NCBI GenBank assembly: GCA_030621535.1
Contig: JAUXHM010000012.1
Coordinates: 1 to 13,285 of the forward strand
Length of the DNA stretch: 13,285 nucleotides
Source: Candidatus Methanophagales archaeon
GTDB taxonomy: Archaea; Halobacteriota; Syntropharchaeia; Alkanophagales; Methanospirareceae
Direction of reading: 5' to 3'
Both the position numbers and the translations under genes were made by a program. The notes under the pieces were generated by a model. It made no database searches. It had not been told where the DNA came from and saw only the letters and a list, made by a program, of their open reading frames with translations. Position 1 is the stretch's first letter. Each line of letters starts with the position of its first letter. Of the stretch, positions 1 to 6,580 are shown piece after piece.

Positions 1-32
1 GTTTGAAAAGAAGGGTTTTTTATAAATCAAAC

Positions 33-46
33 TTAAAATTTTAAAA
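33..46 (+). promoter_or_regulatory. Candidate TATA box for tRNA-His/tmk
   Basis: An A/T-only stretch (TTAAAATTTTAAAA) lies about 25-30 nt upstream of the tRNA 5' end, the usual distance between an archaeal TATA box and its start site. A second A/T-rich candidate (TTTTATAAAT, near 18-27) lies further upstream. The region is A/T-rich overall, so the exact box is uncertain. Confidence 0.35.
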
Positions 47-73
47 AAGGTTTGACTTGCCTACCCAAAAAAT

Positions 74-145
74 GGCCGGGGTGTGGTAGCGGCATCCCTT
101 GGGACTGTGGATCCCAAGACCTGGGTTCAATTCCCAGCTCCGGCC
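74..145 (+). tRNA. tRNA-His (anticodon GUG)
   Basis: The sequence folds as a tRNA. The acceptor stem is 75-81 with 138-144 (one G-U pair). The anticodon stem UGGGA/UCCCA (100-104 with 112-116) encloses the loop CUGUGGA, giving anticodon GUG at 107-109. The T arm is CUGGG/CCCAG (121-125 with 133-137) with loop UUCAAUU. The encoded G at 74 can pair with C145, matching the G-1:C73 identity pair of histidine tRNAs, so I include both. The D stem is weak: two G-C pairs flanked by U-C and U-U mismatches. The 3' CCA is not encoded (C is followed by T). A kinase gene starts 24 nt downstream in the same direction and may share the transcript. Confidence 0.95.
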
Positions 146-169
146 CTTAAATTAAACGAGGATAATCAA

Positions 170-769
170 ATGACGTCAGAACCAGGAGTATTGATAGTGC
201 TTGAAGGAGCAGACGGGGCGGGCTTATCAACGCAGACGGCGGTTTTGGCCGAGCACCTTAGGAGCAAAGGCGAGGCGGTTATTTCGACAAAGGAACCAAC
301 ATCATCGCATATAGGAAATCTAATCCGGTCTGCACTTAAGCATGGGTGGAAACCGTCTCCGCGGGCATTGCAATTGCTGTTCGCCGCTGATAGAGCACAT
401 CATTTGGAGAACGAGATTGAACCTGCCTTGCGAGCGAATAAAATCGTAGTATCTGACCGATATATTCTGTCATCTTTAGCCTTTGGTTCAATAGAGAATG
501 ATCTGGCGTTTTTGAAACAAATCAATTCAAAATTCCGGAAGCCTGACCTCACTTTTATTATTGACACACCACCCCGAATCTGTTTAGAACGGATTAATAG
601 AACGAGGGAGAACATCGAATTATTTGAGGAGAGGGGCAGGTTGGAACAGGTCAGGGAGAAATATTTGTCGCTCAGGGGTTACTTTAAAAATACGTTTATT
701 GTAGATGGCGATAGGGAAAAGGAGAAAATTTCAAAAGATATACAAGAAGTGTTGAGAAAACACTTATGA
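170..769 (+). CDS. tmk: Thymidylate kinase-like protein with atypical P-loop
   Basis: A 199-residue P-loop kinase resembling dTMP kinase, which phosphorylates dTMP to dTDP for DNA synthesis. Visible family features are the N-terminal strand and P-loop (residues 8-21), KEPT at 41-44 (position of the usual REPGG/REPT loop), LLFAADRAHH at 69-78, the DRY motif at 96-98 and a LID-like arginine-rich segment around 155-175. The length is normal for the family. The odd point is the P-loop, which reads GADGAGLST: the phosphate-binding lysine of GxxGxGKS/T is leucine 19 (codon TTA, 224-226). Either a divergent archaeal subgroup uses another basic residue, or catalysis is altered. The ATG at 170 is chosen because GAGGA sits 7 nt upstream and the next in-frame start upstream would lie inside the tRNA. 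Family assignment is firm; activity is not. Confidence 0.85.
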   Translation: MTSEPGVLIVLEGADGAGLSTQTAVLAEHLRSKGEAVISTKEPTSSHIGNLIRSALKHGWKPSPRALQLLFAADRAHHLENEIEPALRANKIVVSDRYILSSLAFGSIENDLAFLKQINSKFRKPDLTFIIDTPPRICLERINRTRENIELFEERGRLEQVREKYLSLRGYFKNTFIVDGDREKEKISKDIQEVLRKHL

Positions 770-800
770 CGTAACTCAAAAATCAAAAAAGCACAATCCT

Positions 801-1901
801 CTATATTATACGTCTTTGCTTTTCGTCAACCACACCCAAATTCGAGACACGAACGCCCACCAACCTTATTTTCTTTCCTTTTCCATTTCCTGCACTAAAT
901 TCCGCCATCAATTCCCTCGCCGCTTTCCTGAGCGTGCTTAACTCAGACTGAAAGGATTTAAGCGTCTTAGCTCTTGTGCATATAACAAAATCTTCAAACT
1001 TGACTTTTATCGCAACGGTTTTAAAAACAAAACCTTCACGCTTTATCGCATTATAAACATCTTCCGCTAACTCATCCACGCAGTCATTTAATACTAATGC
1101 ATCTCTCGTATCCTCAGCGAAAGTCCTCTCTCGGCTTAAAGACTTCCGCTCCCATTCCTCTTCCACTTCGCTTTCATCTATCCCATTTGCAATTAGATGA
1201 AGCCTAGTGCCATATTTTCCGAGTTTAGCAACGAGTTTTTGGACGTCACAGCTCGCAAGCTGTCCTACTTGCTCGATGCCCATCTTTTTTAATGTCTCCT
1301 CTGTTTTTGGACCCACACCGGGAATCTTTTTCACCGGTAAAGGAGTCAAGAATGCTCTGGCTTTTACTCCTTCTACAACCGTCAGACCAGCGGGTTTCAC
1401 GAAATCAGATGATATCTTTGCTATTGTTTTGTTTGGAGCGATGCCAACAGAGCACGTTAAACCTTCCTTCTCCAGTATCTCCCGCTTTATCATCCGTGCA
1501 TATTCCCTTGCGCTGTTCCAATCGTGCACTTTCGTGCTGACGTCGAGAAAAGCCTCGTCAATGCTCACTTGCTCTATTTTATCGGCGTATTCCCTCAAAA
1601 TAGCCATTAGTTCTCTCGACACACGTTTGTATAACGGCATATTCACTGGCAGGAACTTCGCATCTGGACATAGTTTGTATGCCTGTGAAATAGGCATTGC
1701 CGAATGAACACCATATTCTCTCGCTTCGTAGGAGCACGTGCTTACAACGCCTCTTATTCTTTTATCGGGTTCTTCAACAGCTTTTTCTTCTCCCGCTTTG
1801 GGTCCTCCCACGACTACTGGCAAGCCCCTCAGTTCGGGATTCTCTCTTACTTCAACCGCCGAAAAGAAACTGTCCATGTCAACGTGAAATATTAGTTTCA
1901 C
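801..1901 (-). CDS. dinB: DNA polymerase IV (Y family, DinB/Dpo4-like)
   Basis: A 366-residue error-prone translesion DNA polymerase. Palm and finger motifs are clear: FHVDMDSFFSAVE (5-17, metal ligand D8), CSYEAREYGVHSAMP (56-70), and SIDEAFLDVS (113-122, catalytic D115 and E116). CSVGIAPNKTIAKISSD follows, then a helix-hairpin-helix thumb region with IPGVGPKTEE and a little-finger domain to the C terminus. Between GGPK and RGVVST there is an acidic and basic insert of about 10 residues compared with typical homologues. The C terminus (EKQRRII) lacks the aromatic pair of a canonical sliding-clamp-binding PIP box. The start is GTG at 1901, supported by a GGGGT ribosome site 9 nt upstream and a TATA box further up. 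The gene converges on the kinase gene with a 31-nt gap. Confidence 0.95.
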   Translation of the reverse strand: MKLIFHVDMDSFFSAVEVRENPELRGLPVVVGGPKAGEEKAVEEPDKRIRGVVSTCSYEAREYGVHSAMPISQAYKLCPDAKFLPVNMPLYKRVSRELMAILREYADKIEQVSIDEAFLDVSTKVHDWNSAREYARMIKREILEKEGLTCSVGIAPNKTIAKISSDFVKPAGLTVVEGVKARAFLTPLPVKKIPGVGPKTEETLKKMGIEQVGQLASCDVQKLVAKLGKYGTRLHLIANGIDESEVEEEWERKSLSRERTFAEDTRDALVLNDCVDELAEDVYNAIKREGFVFKTVAIKVKFEDFVICTRAKTLKSFQSELSTLRKAARELMAEFSAGNGKGKKIRLVGVRVSNLGVVDEKQRRII

Positions 1902-1910
1902 TTTGGTTTT

Positions 1911-1915
1911 ACCCC
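1911..1915 (-). promoter_or_regulatory. Ribosome binding site of dinB
   Basis: GGGGT on the minus strand, 9 nt before the GTG codon at 1901. It is the evidence for the GTG start; no in-frame ATG lies nearby. Confidence 0.55.
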
Positions 1916-1959
1916 GCGTATTAAATCAAATTAAGCCAATAACCCCTTCCCGCACGTAA

Positions 1960-1968
1960 TTTATAAAA
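1960..1968 (-). promoter_or_regulatory. Candidate TATA box for dinB
   Basis: TTTTATAAA on the minus strand, ending 2 nt before the nnr stop codon. A start site about 27 nt downstream (near 1937) would give dinB a leader of about 35 nt carrying the GGGGT site. This suggests dinB has its own promoter despite following nnr by only about 70 nt. Confidence 0.4.
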
Positions 1969-1969
1969 A

Positions 1970-3529
1970 TCACCATCGCATCCCCTTCATAACCTTCGGA
2001 ATATTTTCCATCACATCCGTAGCAAGCAACCCGTACTCTTTCTCCTCAAATGCAATATCTCCTGCAGCACCGTTGACAAACGCAGCCGCAGTTGCCACCT
2101 TTAACGGATCATCTGTAACGATAGCAAAGAACGCACCCGTTACGCCCGCAAGCACGTCGCCCGTGCCGCCAACCGTCATTCCCGCATTTCCCGCTTTGTT
2201 TTGCTTCACACGAACGCCATCGGAGATAATATCTGTCGGACCTTTCATCAAAGTAGTAACCCTGTTTGCTGAGGAAAAATCCTTCACAAACTTTATCCTT
2301 TCATCTATTAGATCTTCAGAAGGCGGCACTTTTACGCCTCTTCCTTTTAGTTCCATCTTCGAGAATTCGCCTGCATGAGGAGTAACGATAACGAATTTAT
2401 CTTCCTCTTCCATTTTCAGTGGCAAATGCAATCCGTAAAATCCATCTGCATCTACCACTACTCTTTTACTCGCTTCGTCTTCAATTATCATTCGTGTTGC
2501 TCGTTTCGTCTCCTCTTCCGCACCCAAACCCATGCCTATCACGACTACATCATGTGCTCTTATCAAGTTTAATACCGTTGGCATGTCTTTCTCTACCAAT
2601 ATATCGGAAGAAAGAGGTTGGACAATCAGATTGGGCGATAAAGAAGAGATAACAGACGAAACGCTTTTGGGTGCCGCTATTGTCACCCAATCCGCACCAG
2701 CACGTAAAGCACCAAGAGCAGCTAAAGCGGGCGCACCAGAAAAAGGACCTCCACCCACTATTAATACACGTCCATTGTCCCCTTTATGGCTGCTTGGTTT
2801 TCGCTGCCTTACTACCAGCCGAACATCTCCGGGACCTGCTAAATTCTCTATTCCTTCCGGGATGCCTATCCCGGCAACCACTAATTCACCGACATATTCC
2901 TTGGCGTCTGTCTTTAACAAGCCCTTTTTCGCACGGTGGAACGTAACGGTGACATTTGCTCGAACTGCTTTTTCCGATTCCCCCGTATCGGAGTCTAACC
3001 CTGAAGGAATGTCGCCGGAAACAACAAACGCGGTGTTTGTTTCATTTATCAAATCTATTGCCGTTGCTTCTGGCTCCCTTATTTCTCCACGCACTCCCGT
3101 GCCGAAAATGGCATCTATTATGACGTCCGAACGCTTTAAGAGCGTTTCTCGTGCTCGTAGTTCTGAAGAATCCGTTATCTCCTCCATGTCATATCCACAC
3201 GCCTTTAAAATTTGCCAGTTCCTCCTGCTCTCTTCGGTTCTCAAATCTTTTGAATTGCCGACCAATATTACTCGGACGTCAAAATTATCCTTTTTCAACT
3301 GTAAATGTCGTGCAGCGACAAAAGCATCGCCGCCGTTATTTCCTTTTCCCGCCATTACCGTAACTTTTACGTTTTTCGCTTTTCCTTTAAACTTCCTTTT
3401 AATTACGTTTGCGATTCCCGCGCCTGCGTTTTCCATTAGCTGTGCAGACGAGAGCCCAAAGAATTTGCAGTTCTCATCTATGGCTGCCATTTCCGCTGAT
3501 GAGAGCGCTTCCTCTTTTTCTTCTTTCAT
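1970..3529 (-). CDS. nnr: Bifunctional NAD(P)H-hydrate repair enzyme Nnr
   Basis: A 519-residue fusion that repairs hydrated NADH and NADPH. The N-terminal YjeF-type domain (about 1-230) epimerises S- and R-NAD(P)HX. It shows GKGNNGGDAFVAARHL (about 61-76), DAIFGTGVRGE and SGDIPSGLDSDTG. The C-terminal ribokinase-like domain (about 240-519) is the ADP-dependent dehydratase. It shows RVLIVGGGPFSGAPALAALGALRAGA, VVVDADGF, VTPHAGEF, LMKGPTDII and the nucleotide-site motif NAGMTVGGTGDVLAGV. Length and order match bacterial and archaeal fused Nnr. The start is ATG at 3529. There is no clear Shine-Dalgarno sequence, but a TATA-like box lies about 31 nt upstream, so the mRNA is probably nearly leaderless. 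Long open frames on the opposite strand here are composition shadows. Confidence 0.95.
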   Translation of the reverse strand: MKEEKEEALSSAEMAAIDENCKFFGLSSAQLMENAGAGIANVIKRKFKGKAKNVKVTVMAGKGNNGGDAFVAARHLQLKKDNFDVRVILVGNSKDLRTEESRRNWQILKACGYDMEEITDSSELRARETLLKRSDVIIDAIFGTGVRGEIREPEATAIDLINETNTAFVVSGDIPSGLDSDTGESEKAVRANVTVTFHRAKKGLLKTDAKEYVGELVVAGIGIPEGIENLAGPGDVRLVVRQRKPSSHKGDNGRVLIVGGGPFSGAPALAALGALRAGADWVTIAAPKSVSSVISSLSPNLIVQPLSSDILVEKDMPTVLNLIRAHDVVVIGMGLGAEEETKRATRMIIEDEASKRVVVDADGFYGLHLPLKMEEEDKFVIVTPHAGEFSKMELKGRGVKVPPSEDLIDERIKFVKDFSSANRVTTLMKGPTDIISDGVRVKQNKAGNAGMTVGGTGDVLAGVTGAFFAIVTDDPLKVATAAAFVNGAAGDIAFEEKEYGLLATDVMENIPKVMKGMRW

Positions 3530-3560
3530 TGTGTATATCGAATAAAGTATAACTTCATTC

Positions 3561-3567
3561 TATTTAA
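3561..3567 (-). promoter_or_regulatory. Candidate TATA box for nnr
   Basis: TTAAATA on the minus strand with 31 nt between it and the ATG at 3529. Transcription would begin about 5-8 nt before the start codon, which fits the absence of a ribosome binding site. Confidence 0.4.
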
Positions 3568-3580
3568 GTTGAGACACATA

Positions 3581-3668
3581 TTTAGAGGGTTAGCGGTTTG
3601 GCGTTTTAGCTAACGAGCTGAACCGCTAATAAACTAAACCTCTAATTCCGCGTTCTCTGCGGTAAATT
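3581..3668. repeat. Palindromic intergenic repeat, family 1, copy A
   Basis: An 88-bp element whose reverse complement recurs at 9321-9416 with only a few substitutions and one 8-bp tandem insertion. It is also a hairpin within itself: TTAGAGG (3582-3588) pairs with CCTCTAA (3639-3645), and inside that TTAGCGGTT (3590-3598) pairs with AACCGCTAA (3621-3629). One edge carries CTCTGCGGTAA, a motif shared with the repeats at 5234 and 9321. It lies between the divergent nnr and kamA-like genes. No coding potential is visible. Confidence 0.85.
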
Positions 3669-3673
3669 ATTCC

Positions 3674-3685
3674 TTTTTATTATAC
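3674..3685 (+). promoter_or_regulatory. Candidate TATA region of the kamA-like gene
   Basis: TTTTTATTATAC lies about 40-50 nt before the ATG at 3725. A start site near 3706 would leave a short leader containing the GAGGTG ribosome site. Confidence 0.3.
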
Positions 3686-3709
3686 AAACGATTTATGTGT
3701 TAATTAAAT

Positions 3710-3715
3710 GAGGTG
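3710..3715 (+). promoter_or_regulatory. Ribosome binding site of the kamA-like gene
   Basis: GAGGTG, 9 nt upstream of ATG 3725. It supports this start codon. Confidence 0.6.
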
Positions 3716-3724
3716 TTATAATCT

Positions 3725-4822
3725 ATGACCTGGCAAGAAGAACTCAGAGAGAACATTTGCACCATCGCGCAGTTAAAGAAACACGTGGATTTGAGTCCTG
3801 AAGAGGAGGGGCAATTACGTGAAATTATGCGAATACACCCTATGAGCATTACCCTCTACTACATGTCCTTAATTGATGTAAATAATCCTGATGACCCCAT
3901 TAGAAAGATGGCGGTTCCTTCAAAAGAAGAGTTGAATGCGATAGGCAGCTATGACACGAGTGGCGAACGTGAAAACACAAAGATGCCCGGTCTACAGCAC
4001 AAGTATCTGCAAACTGCTTTGATATTAGCAACGAATAGGTGTGCTATGTACTGCAGGTACTGTTTCCGAAAAAGGCTGGTGGGGCTCCCTACAGCAGAGA
4101 TCGTGCGTAGATTTAACGATGCGGTAAACTATATCGGCAATCATAAAGAGATCAATAATGTGCTTATAACCGGTGGTGACCCGTTTGTATTGTCCACAAA
4201 GGTAATCAAGCAATTCCTGGATAAGCTCTCGGTTTTTACGCATTTGGAGTTCATACGATTTGGAACTCGAGTTCCCGTGACGTTCCCGAATAGAATCCTG
4301 GAAGACGAAGAGCTATTGACTTTATTAGCGAATACCACAGCGAACCGTAAAAGGGTATATGTGGTAACCCAATTTAACCACCCACGCGAAATCACACAGG
4401 ACTCTGTAGCGGCGGTTGAGTCTCTCATTTGTTCTGATGTGATAGTGAATAATCAAACCGTTTTACTGCGTGGCGTGAATGATAATCCGGAAACTCTGGC
4501 GGAACTGCAGAATAAACTGGTCGGTATCGGTGTCAATCCCTATTACGTCTTCCAGTGCCGACCGGTAAAACGAGTGAAGAGCCAGTTTCAGGTTCCTCTA
4601 TATAAAGGCTATAAAATCGTGGAAGACGCCAAGAAGCTGCTTAATGGGCATAGTAAACGGTTCAAGTACATCATGTCGCATCTGAGCGGCAAGATAGAGA
4701 TGGTAGGGATTATGGATGATTACATCTATTTCAAATATCATCAGGCAAAAGACTACGATAATATCGGGAAATTGTTTAAGAAAAAGCTGAATAAGACTGC
4801 CGGATGGCTGGATGAATTATAG
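3725..4822 (+). CDS. KamA-family radical SAM protein (lysine 2,3-aminomutase-like)
   Basis: A 365-residue member of the lysine 2,3-aminomutase family, which uses S-adenosylmethionine, a 4Fe-4S cluster and PLP to shift an amino group. The cluster motif CxxxCxxC is C106-C110-C113. Other family blocks are HPMSITLYYMSLID (38-51), LITGGDPFVLS (148-157), IRFGTRVPVTFPNRI (177-191), NHPREIT (218-224) and NQTVLLRGVND (243-253). The likely PLP lysine is K323, in SGKIE where true aminomutases have a GGGGK motif. From memory of the clostridial enzyme, Asp293 and Asp330 bind the substrate lysine. The first aligns with R279 (FQCRP) and the second with a non-acidic residue in KYIMSH. The substrate is therefore probably not lysine, so no symbol is given. 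No acetyltransferase partner (AblB) is adjacent. It converges on DUF167. Confidence 0.85.
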   Translation: MTWQEELRENICTIAQLKKHVDLSPEEEGQLREIMRIHPMSITLYYMSLIDVNNPDDPIRKMAVPSKEELNAIGSYDTSGERENTKMPGLQHKYLQTALILATNRCAMYCRYCFRKRLVGLPTAEIVRRFNDAVNYIGNHKEINNVLITGGDPFVLSTKVIKQFLDKLSVFTHLEFIRFGTRVPVTFPNRILEDEELLTLLANTTANRKRVYVVTQFNHPREITQDSVAAVESLICSDVIVNNQTVLLRGVNDNPETLAELQNKLVGIGVNPYYVFQCRPVKRVKSQFQVPLYKGYKIVEDAKKLLNGHSKRFKYIMSHLSGKIEMVGIMDDYIYFKYHQAKDYDNIGKLFKKKLNKTAGWLDEL

Positions 4823-4825
4823 ACA

Positions 4826-4972
4826 CAGATTAACGCAGATTAACACAAACCTTTCTTTCAAAAATAAACCTTTACCAAAGAAATTTGTTTTTCTTTTAGC
4901 ACAGGTTTTCTTTTTGCAAAAAAGAAAAAGTGTTGTGTAATCTGGTGGTTAATAATTTTCGGAATGACTATA
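4826..4972. repeat. Palindromic intergenic repeat, family 2, copy 1
   Basis: This fills the gap between the convergent kamA-like and DUF167 genes. The left arm holds CAGATTAACACA and the right arm TGTGTAATCTG, which are near inverted repeats. The rightmost 39 bp (4934-4972) are identical and in the same orientation to 11145-11183. The adjoining segment 4891-4938 matches 11059-11107 in the opposite orientation, with about three differences. CTTTACCAAAGAAA at 4870-4883 recurs inverted at 12750-12763. The element ends 3 nt from the DUF167 stop codon. Confidence 0.8.
4906..4928. terminator. A/T hairpin between convergent genes
   Basis: TTTTCTTTTT (4906-4915) pairs with AAAAAGAAAA (4919-4928) across a 3-nt loop. 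Its place between convergent genes, with T runs on both strands, suits a bidirectional transcription end. Equivalent 10-bp hairpins occur in the other two family-2 repeats. Confidence 0.45.
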
Positions 4973-4975
4973 ATT

Positions 4976-5200
4976 TTAATCAATCTCTACCACCTTATTT
5001 TTAGAAGTCCGACCTTTAACAATCCTGATTGATGATTTCGGCTTTGAGAAGTATTTCGCCAGTATTTCAACAAGCCTTTTATTTGCCTTTCCTTCCTTCG
5101 CAGGTGCATCAACGTTCACCCTTAAAACGCCTCCTTCTGTTTGTTCCACCTTTGCCTTTTTCGAGTTGGGAACAACTTTAACCTGCGTTTTTACCGACAT
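4976..5200 (-). CDS. DUF167 / UPF0235 (YggU-like) protein
   Basis: A 74-residue protein with the typical features of this small conserved family: VKVVPNSKKAKVE near the N terminus, the segment RVNVDAPAKEGKANKRLVEILAKYF (about 27-51), and the closing SIRIVKGRTSKNKVVEI. The family has a compact alpha/beta fold and no assigned biochemical role that I know of. The ATG at 5200 has no clear Shine-Dalgarno site. A TATA-like ATATAAAAT lies about 20 nt upstream, so the transcript may be leaderless. It lies 122 nt downstream of threonine synthase on the same strand, separated by a palindromic repeat. Functional linkage to its neighbours is not evident. Confidence 0.9.
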   Translation of the reverse strand: MSVKTQVKVVPNSKKAKVEQTEGGVLRVNVDAPAKEGKANKRLVEILAKYFSKPKSSIRIVKGRTSKNKVVEID

Positions 5201-5233
5201 AGTTCAGGTTTTTGTATTTTATATCCTTAAAAT

Positions 5234-5315
5234 TCACCGCAGAGCACACGGAGAACGCAAAGGCATCAGGAAACTCAGCAATAAAAAGAAAAAAACTCTG
5301 CGCTCTCCGCGGTGA
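5234..5315. repeat. Palindromic intergenic repeat, family 1-like
   Basis: An imperfect inverted repeat. TCACCGCAGAG at 5234-5244 faces CTCTGCG...CCGCGGTGA at 5296-5315, with related CGGAGAACGCAAAG between them. The ends share the ACCGCAGAG/CTCTGCGGT theme with repeats A and B at 3581 and 9321, but the core differs. It ends 8 nt from the threonine synthase stop codon and could act as a 3' hairpin for that gene. Confidence 0.65.
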
Positions 5316-5322
5316 TAAATCA

Positions 5323-6555
5323 CTATCTTTTTAGACTGTGCCCTTTCATCATCTTCCTAACTACATCCACGTCTGCATCTACCTCTTTCGGCGCTTCGCA
5401 TATTTTTATCACGCGTTCCGGGTCTTTCAATAAATGCCCGGTGGTGATGCATACAATCTTCTCATCTCGGTCTATTTCGCCCAGCGCGACTAATTTCTTC
5501 AGCCCTGCAATAGAAGCCGCACTTGCGGGTTCTACGCCTATGCCTTCCAACCTTGCCAATTCGAGCTGCGATTCCGTTATCTCATCGTCAGTTACCGATT
5601 CCGCAACGCCACCCGAGTCCCTTATGGCAAACAGTGCCTTTACTGCGTTCACCGGATTGCCTATTCTTATCGCAGATGCAATGGTTTCTGGTTTGCCTTC
5701 TGGCGTTATCTCCTCTTTACCATCCTCAAACGCATTCACGATTGGTCTCGCACCCGCTGCCTGAATGCCCGTCATCTTTGGAATAGAATCAGTAATACCC
5801 AGCGTCTTCAACTCCAGAAACCCTTTAAAAATCGCACTTATGTTCCCTGCGTTTCCCACCGGCAGAATCACGCGGTCAGGGGCTTTCCAACCGAGCTTTT
5901 CCGCAACCTCAAACGCGATTGTCTTCTGCCCTTCCAACCGGTATGGATTCACGGAATTCAATAAATAAAGTTTCTCTTCCTCGCACAGCACTCGCACTAT
6001 CCTCAACGCATCGTCAAAATTACCTCGCAGCGAGAACACTTTTGCACCGTGCATCATCGCCTGTGCTACTTTCCCTAATGCTACTTTTCCTTTTGGCAGC
6101 ATAACGTAACAAGGAATACCGGCTTTTGCCGCAAAAATTGCGAGCGATGCAGAAGTATTGCCCGTGGATGCACATGCTACGCCTTTTACACCCAGTTCCA
6201 CCGCTTTCGTTACGCCCACGGTCATCCCACGGTCTTTAAACGACCCGGAAGGGTTCAGTCCTTCGTGTTTTACCCATAGGTCATCAACACCGCTGGATTT
6301 CGCGAGTCTATCGCACCTGTACAAAGGTGTGTTTCCTTCGTTTATCGTTACAGGTTTTGTTTCTTCCGCGAAGGGCAATAAAACACGGTATTTCCACACC
6401 CCTTCCCCTCTCGCCTTTACGATTCTATCTGCGTCTATTTCCGAATAATCGTATTTTATATTCAGCAAACCGCCGCATTTCCTGCACGTATATACCACGT
6501 CCTCCTTAGAGAACTGTGCACCGCACTTTATGCATTCCACTTTGTATTCTTTCAT
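5323..6555 (-). CDS. thrC: Threonine synthase
   Basis: A 410-residue PLP enzyme that converts O-phosphohomoserine to threonine and phosphate. It begins with a zinc-ribbon-like segment (C8, C11, C24, C27), as in many archaeal ThrC proteins. NEGNTPLYRC (72-81), the PLP lysine in NPSGSFKDRG (K107), ACASTGNTSASLA (substrate and cofactor phosphate binding) and the glycine-rich PVGNAGNISAIFKGF follow. The C-terminal TTGHLLKDPE is typical. I choose ATG 6555 because AGGT lies 8 nt upstream; a GTG at 6573 would add six residues but has no ribosome site. The start lies 25 nt after the stop of the upstream ATPase gene, so the two could be co-transcribed, but a TATA-like AATATAA about 25 nt before the ATG could also drive it separately. 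Confidence 0.95.
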   Translation of the reverse strand: MKEYKVECIKCGAQFSKEDVVYTCRKCGGLLNIKYDYSEIDADRIVKARGEGVWKYRVLLPFAEETKPVTINEGNTPLYRCDRLAKSSGVDDLWVKHEGLNPSGSFKDRGMTVGVTKAVELGVKGVACASTGNTSASLAIFAAKAGIPCYVMLPKGKVALGKVAQAMMHGAKVFSLRGNFDDALRIVRVLCEEEKLYLLNSVNPYRLEGQKTIAFEVAEKLGWKAPDRVILPVGNAGNISAIFKGFLELKTLGITDSIPKMTGIQAAGARPIVNAFEDGKEEITPEGKPETIASAIRIGNPVNAVKALFAIRDSGGVAESVTDDEITESQLELARLEGIGVEPASAASIAGLKKLVALGEIDRDEKIVCITTGHLLKDPERVIKICEAPKEVDADVDVVRKMMKGHSLKR

Positions 6556-6580
6556 GGTAAAACCTATAATCACATCTACA

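Noticed and set aside
1..32. Inverted repeat GTTTGA...TCAAAC at the left edge
   Set aside because: Only 6 bp with a 20-nt A/T-rich loop; expected by chance in such sequence.
83..169. N-terminal extension of the thymidylate kinase frame
   Set aside because: It begins inside tRNA-His. The ATG at 170 has a good ribosome site and gives the normal kinase N terminus.
2532..3545. Long open frame on the plus strand opposite nnr (337 codons)
   Set aside because: It is antisense to a highly conserved two-domain enzyme, has no recognisable motif and no ribosome site; it mirrors nnr codon bias.
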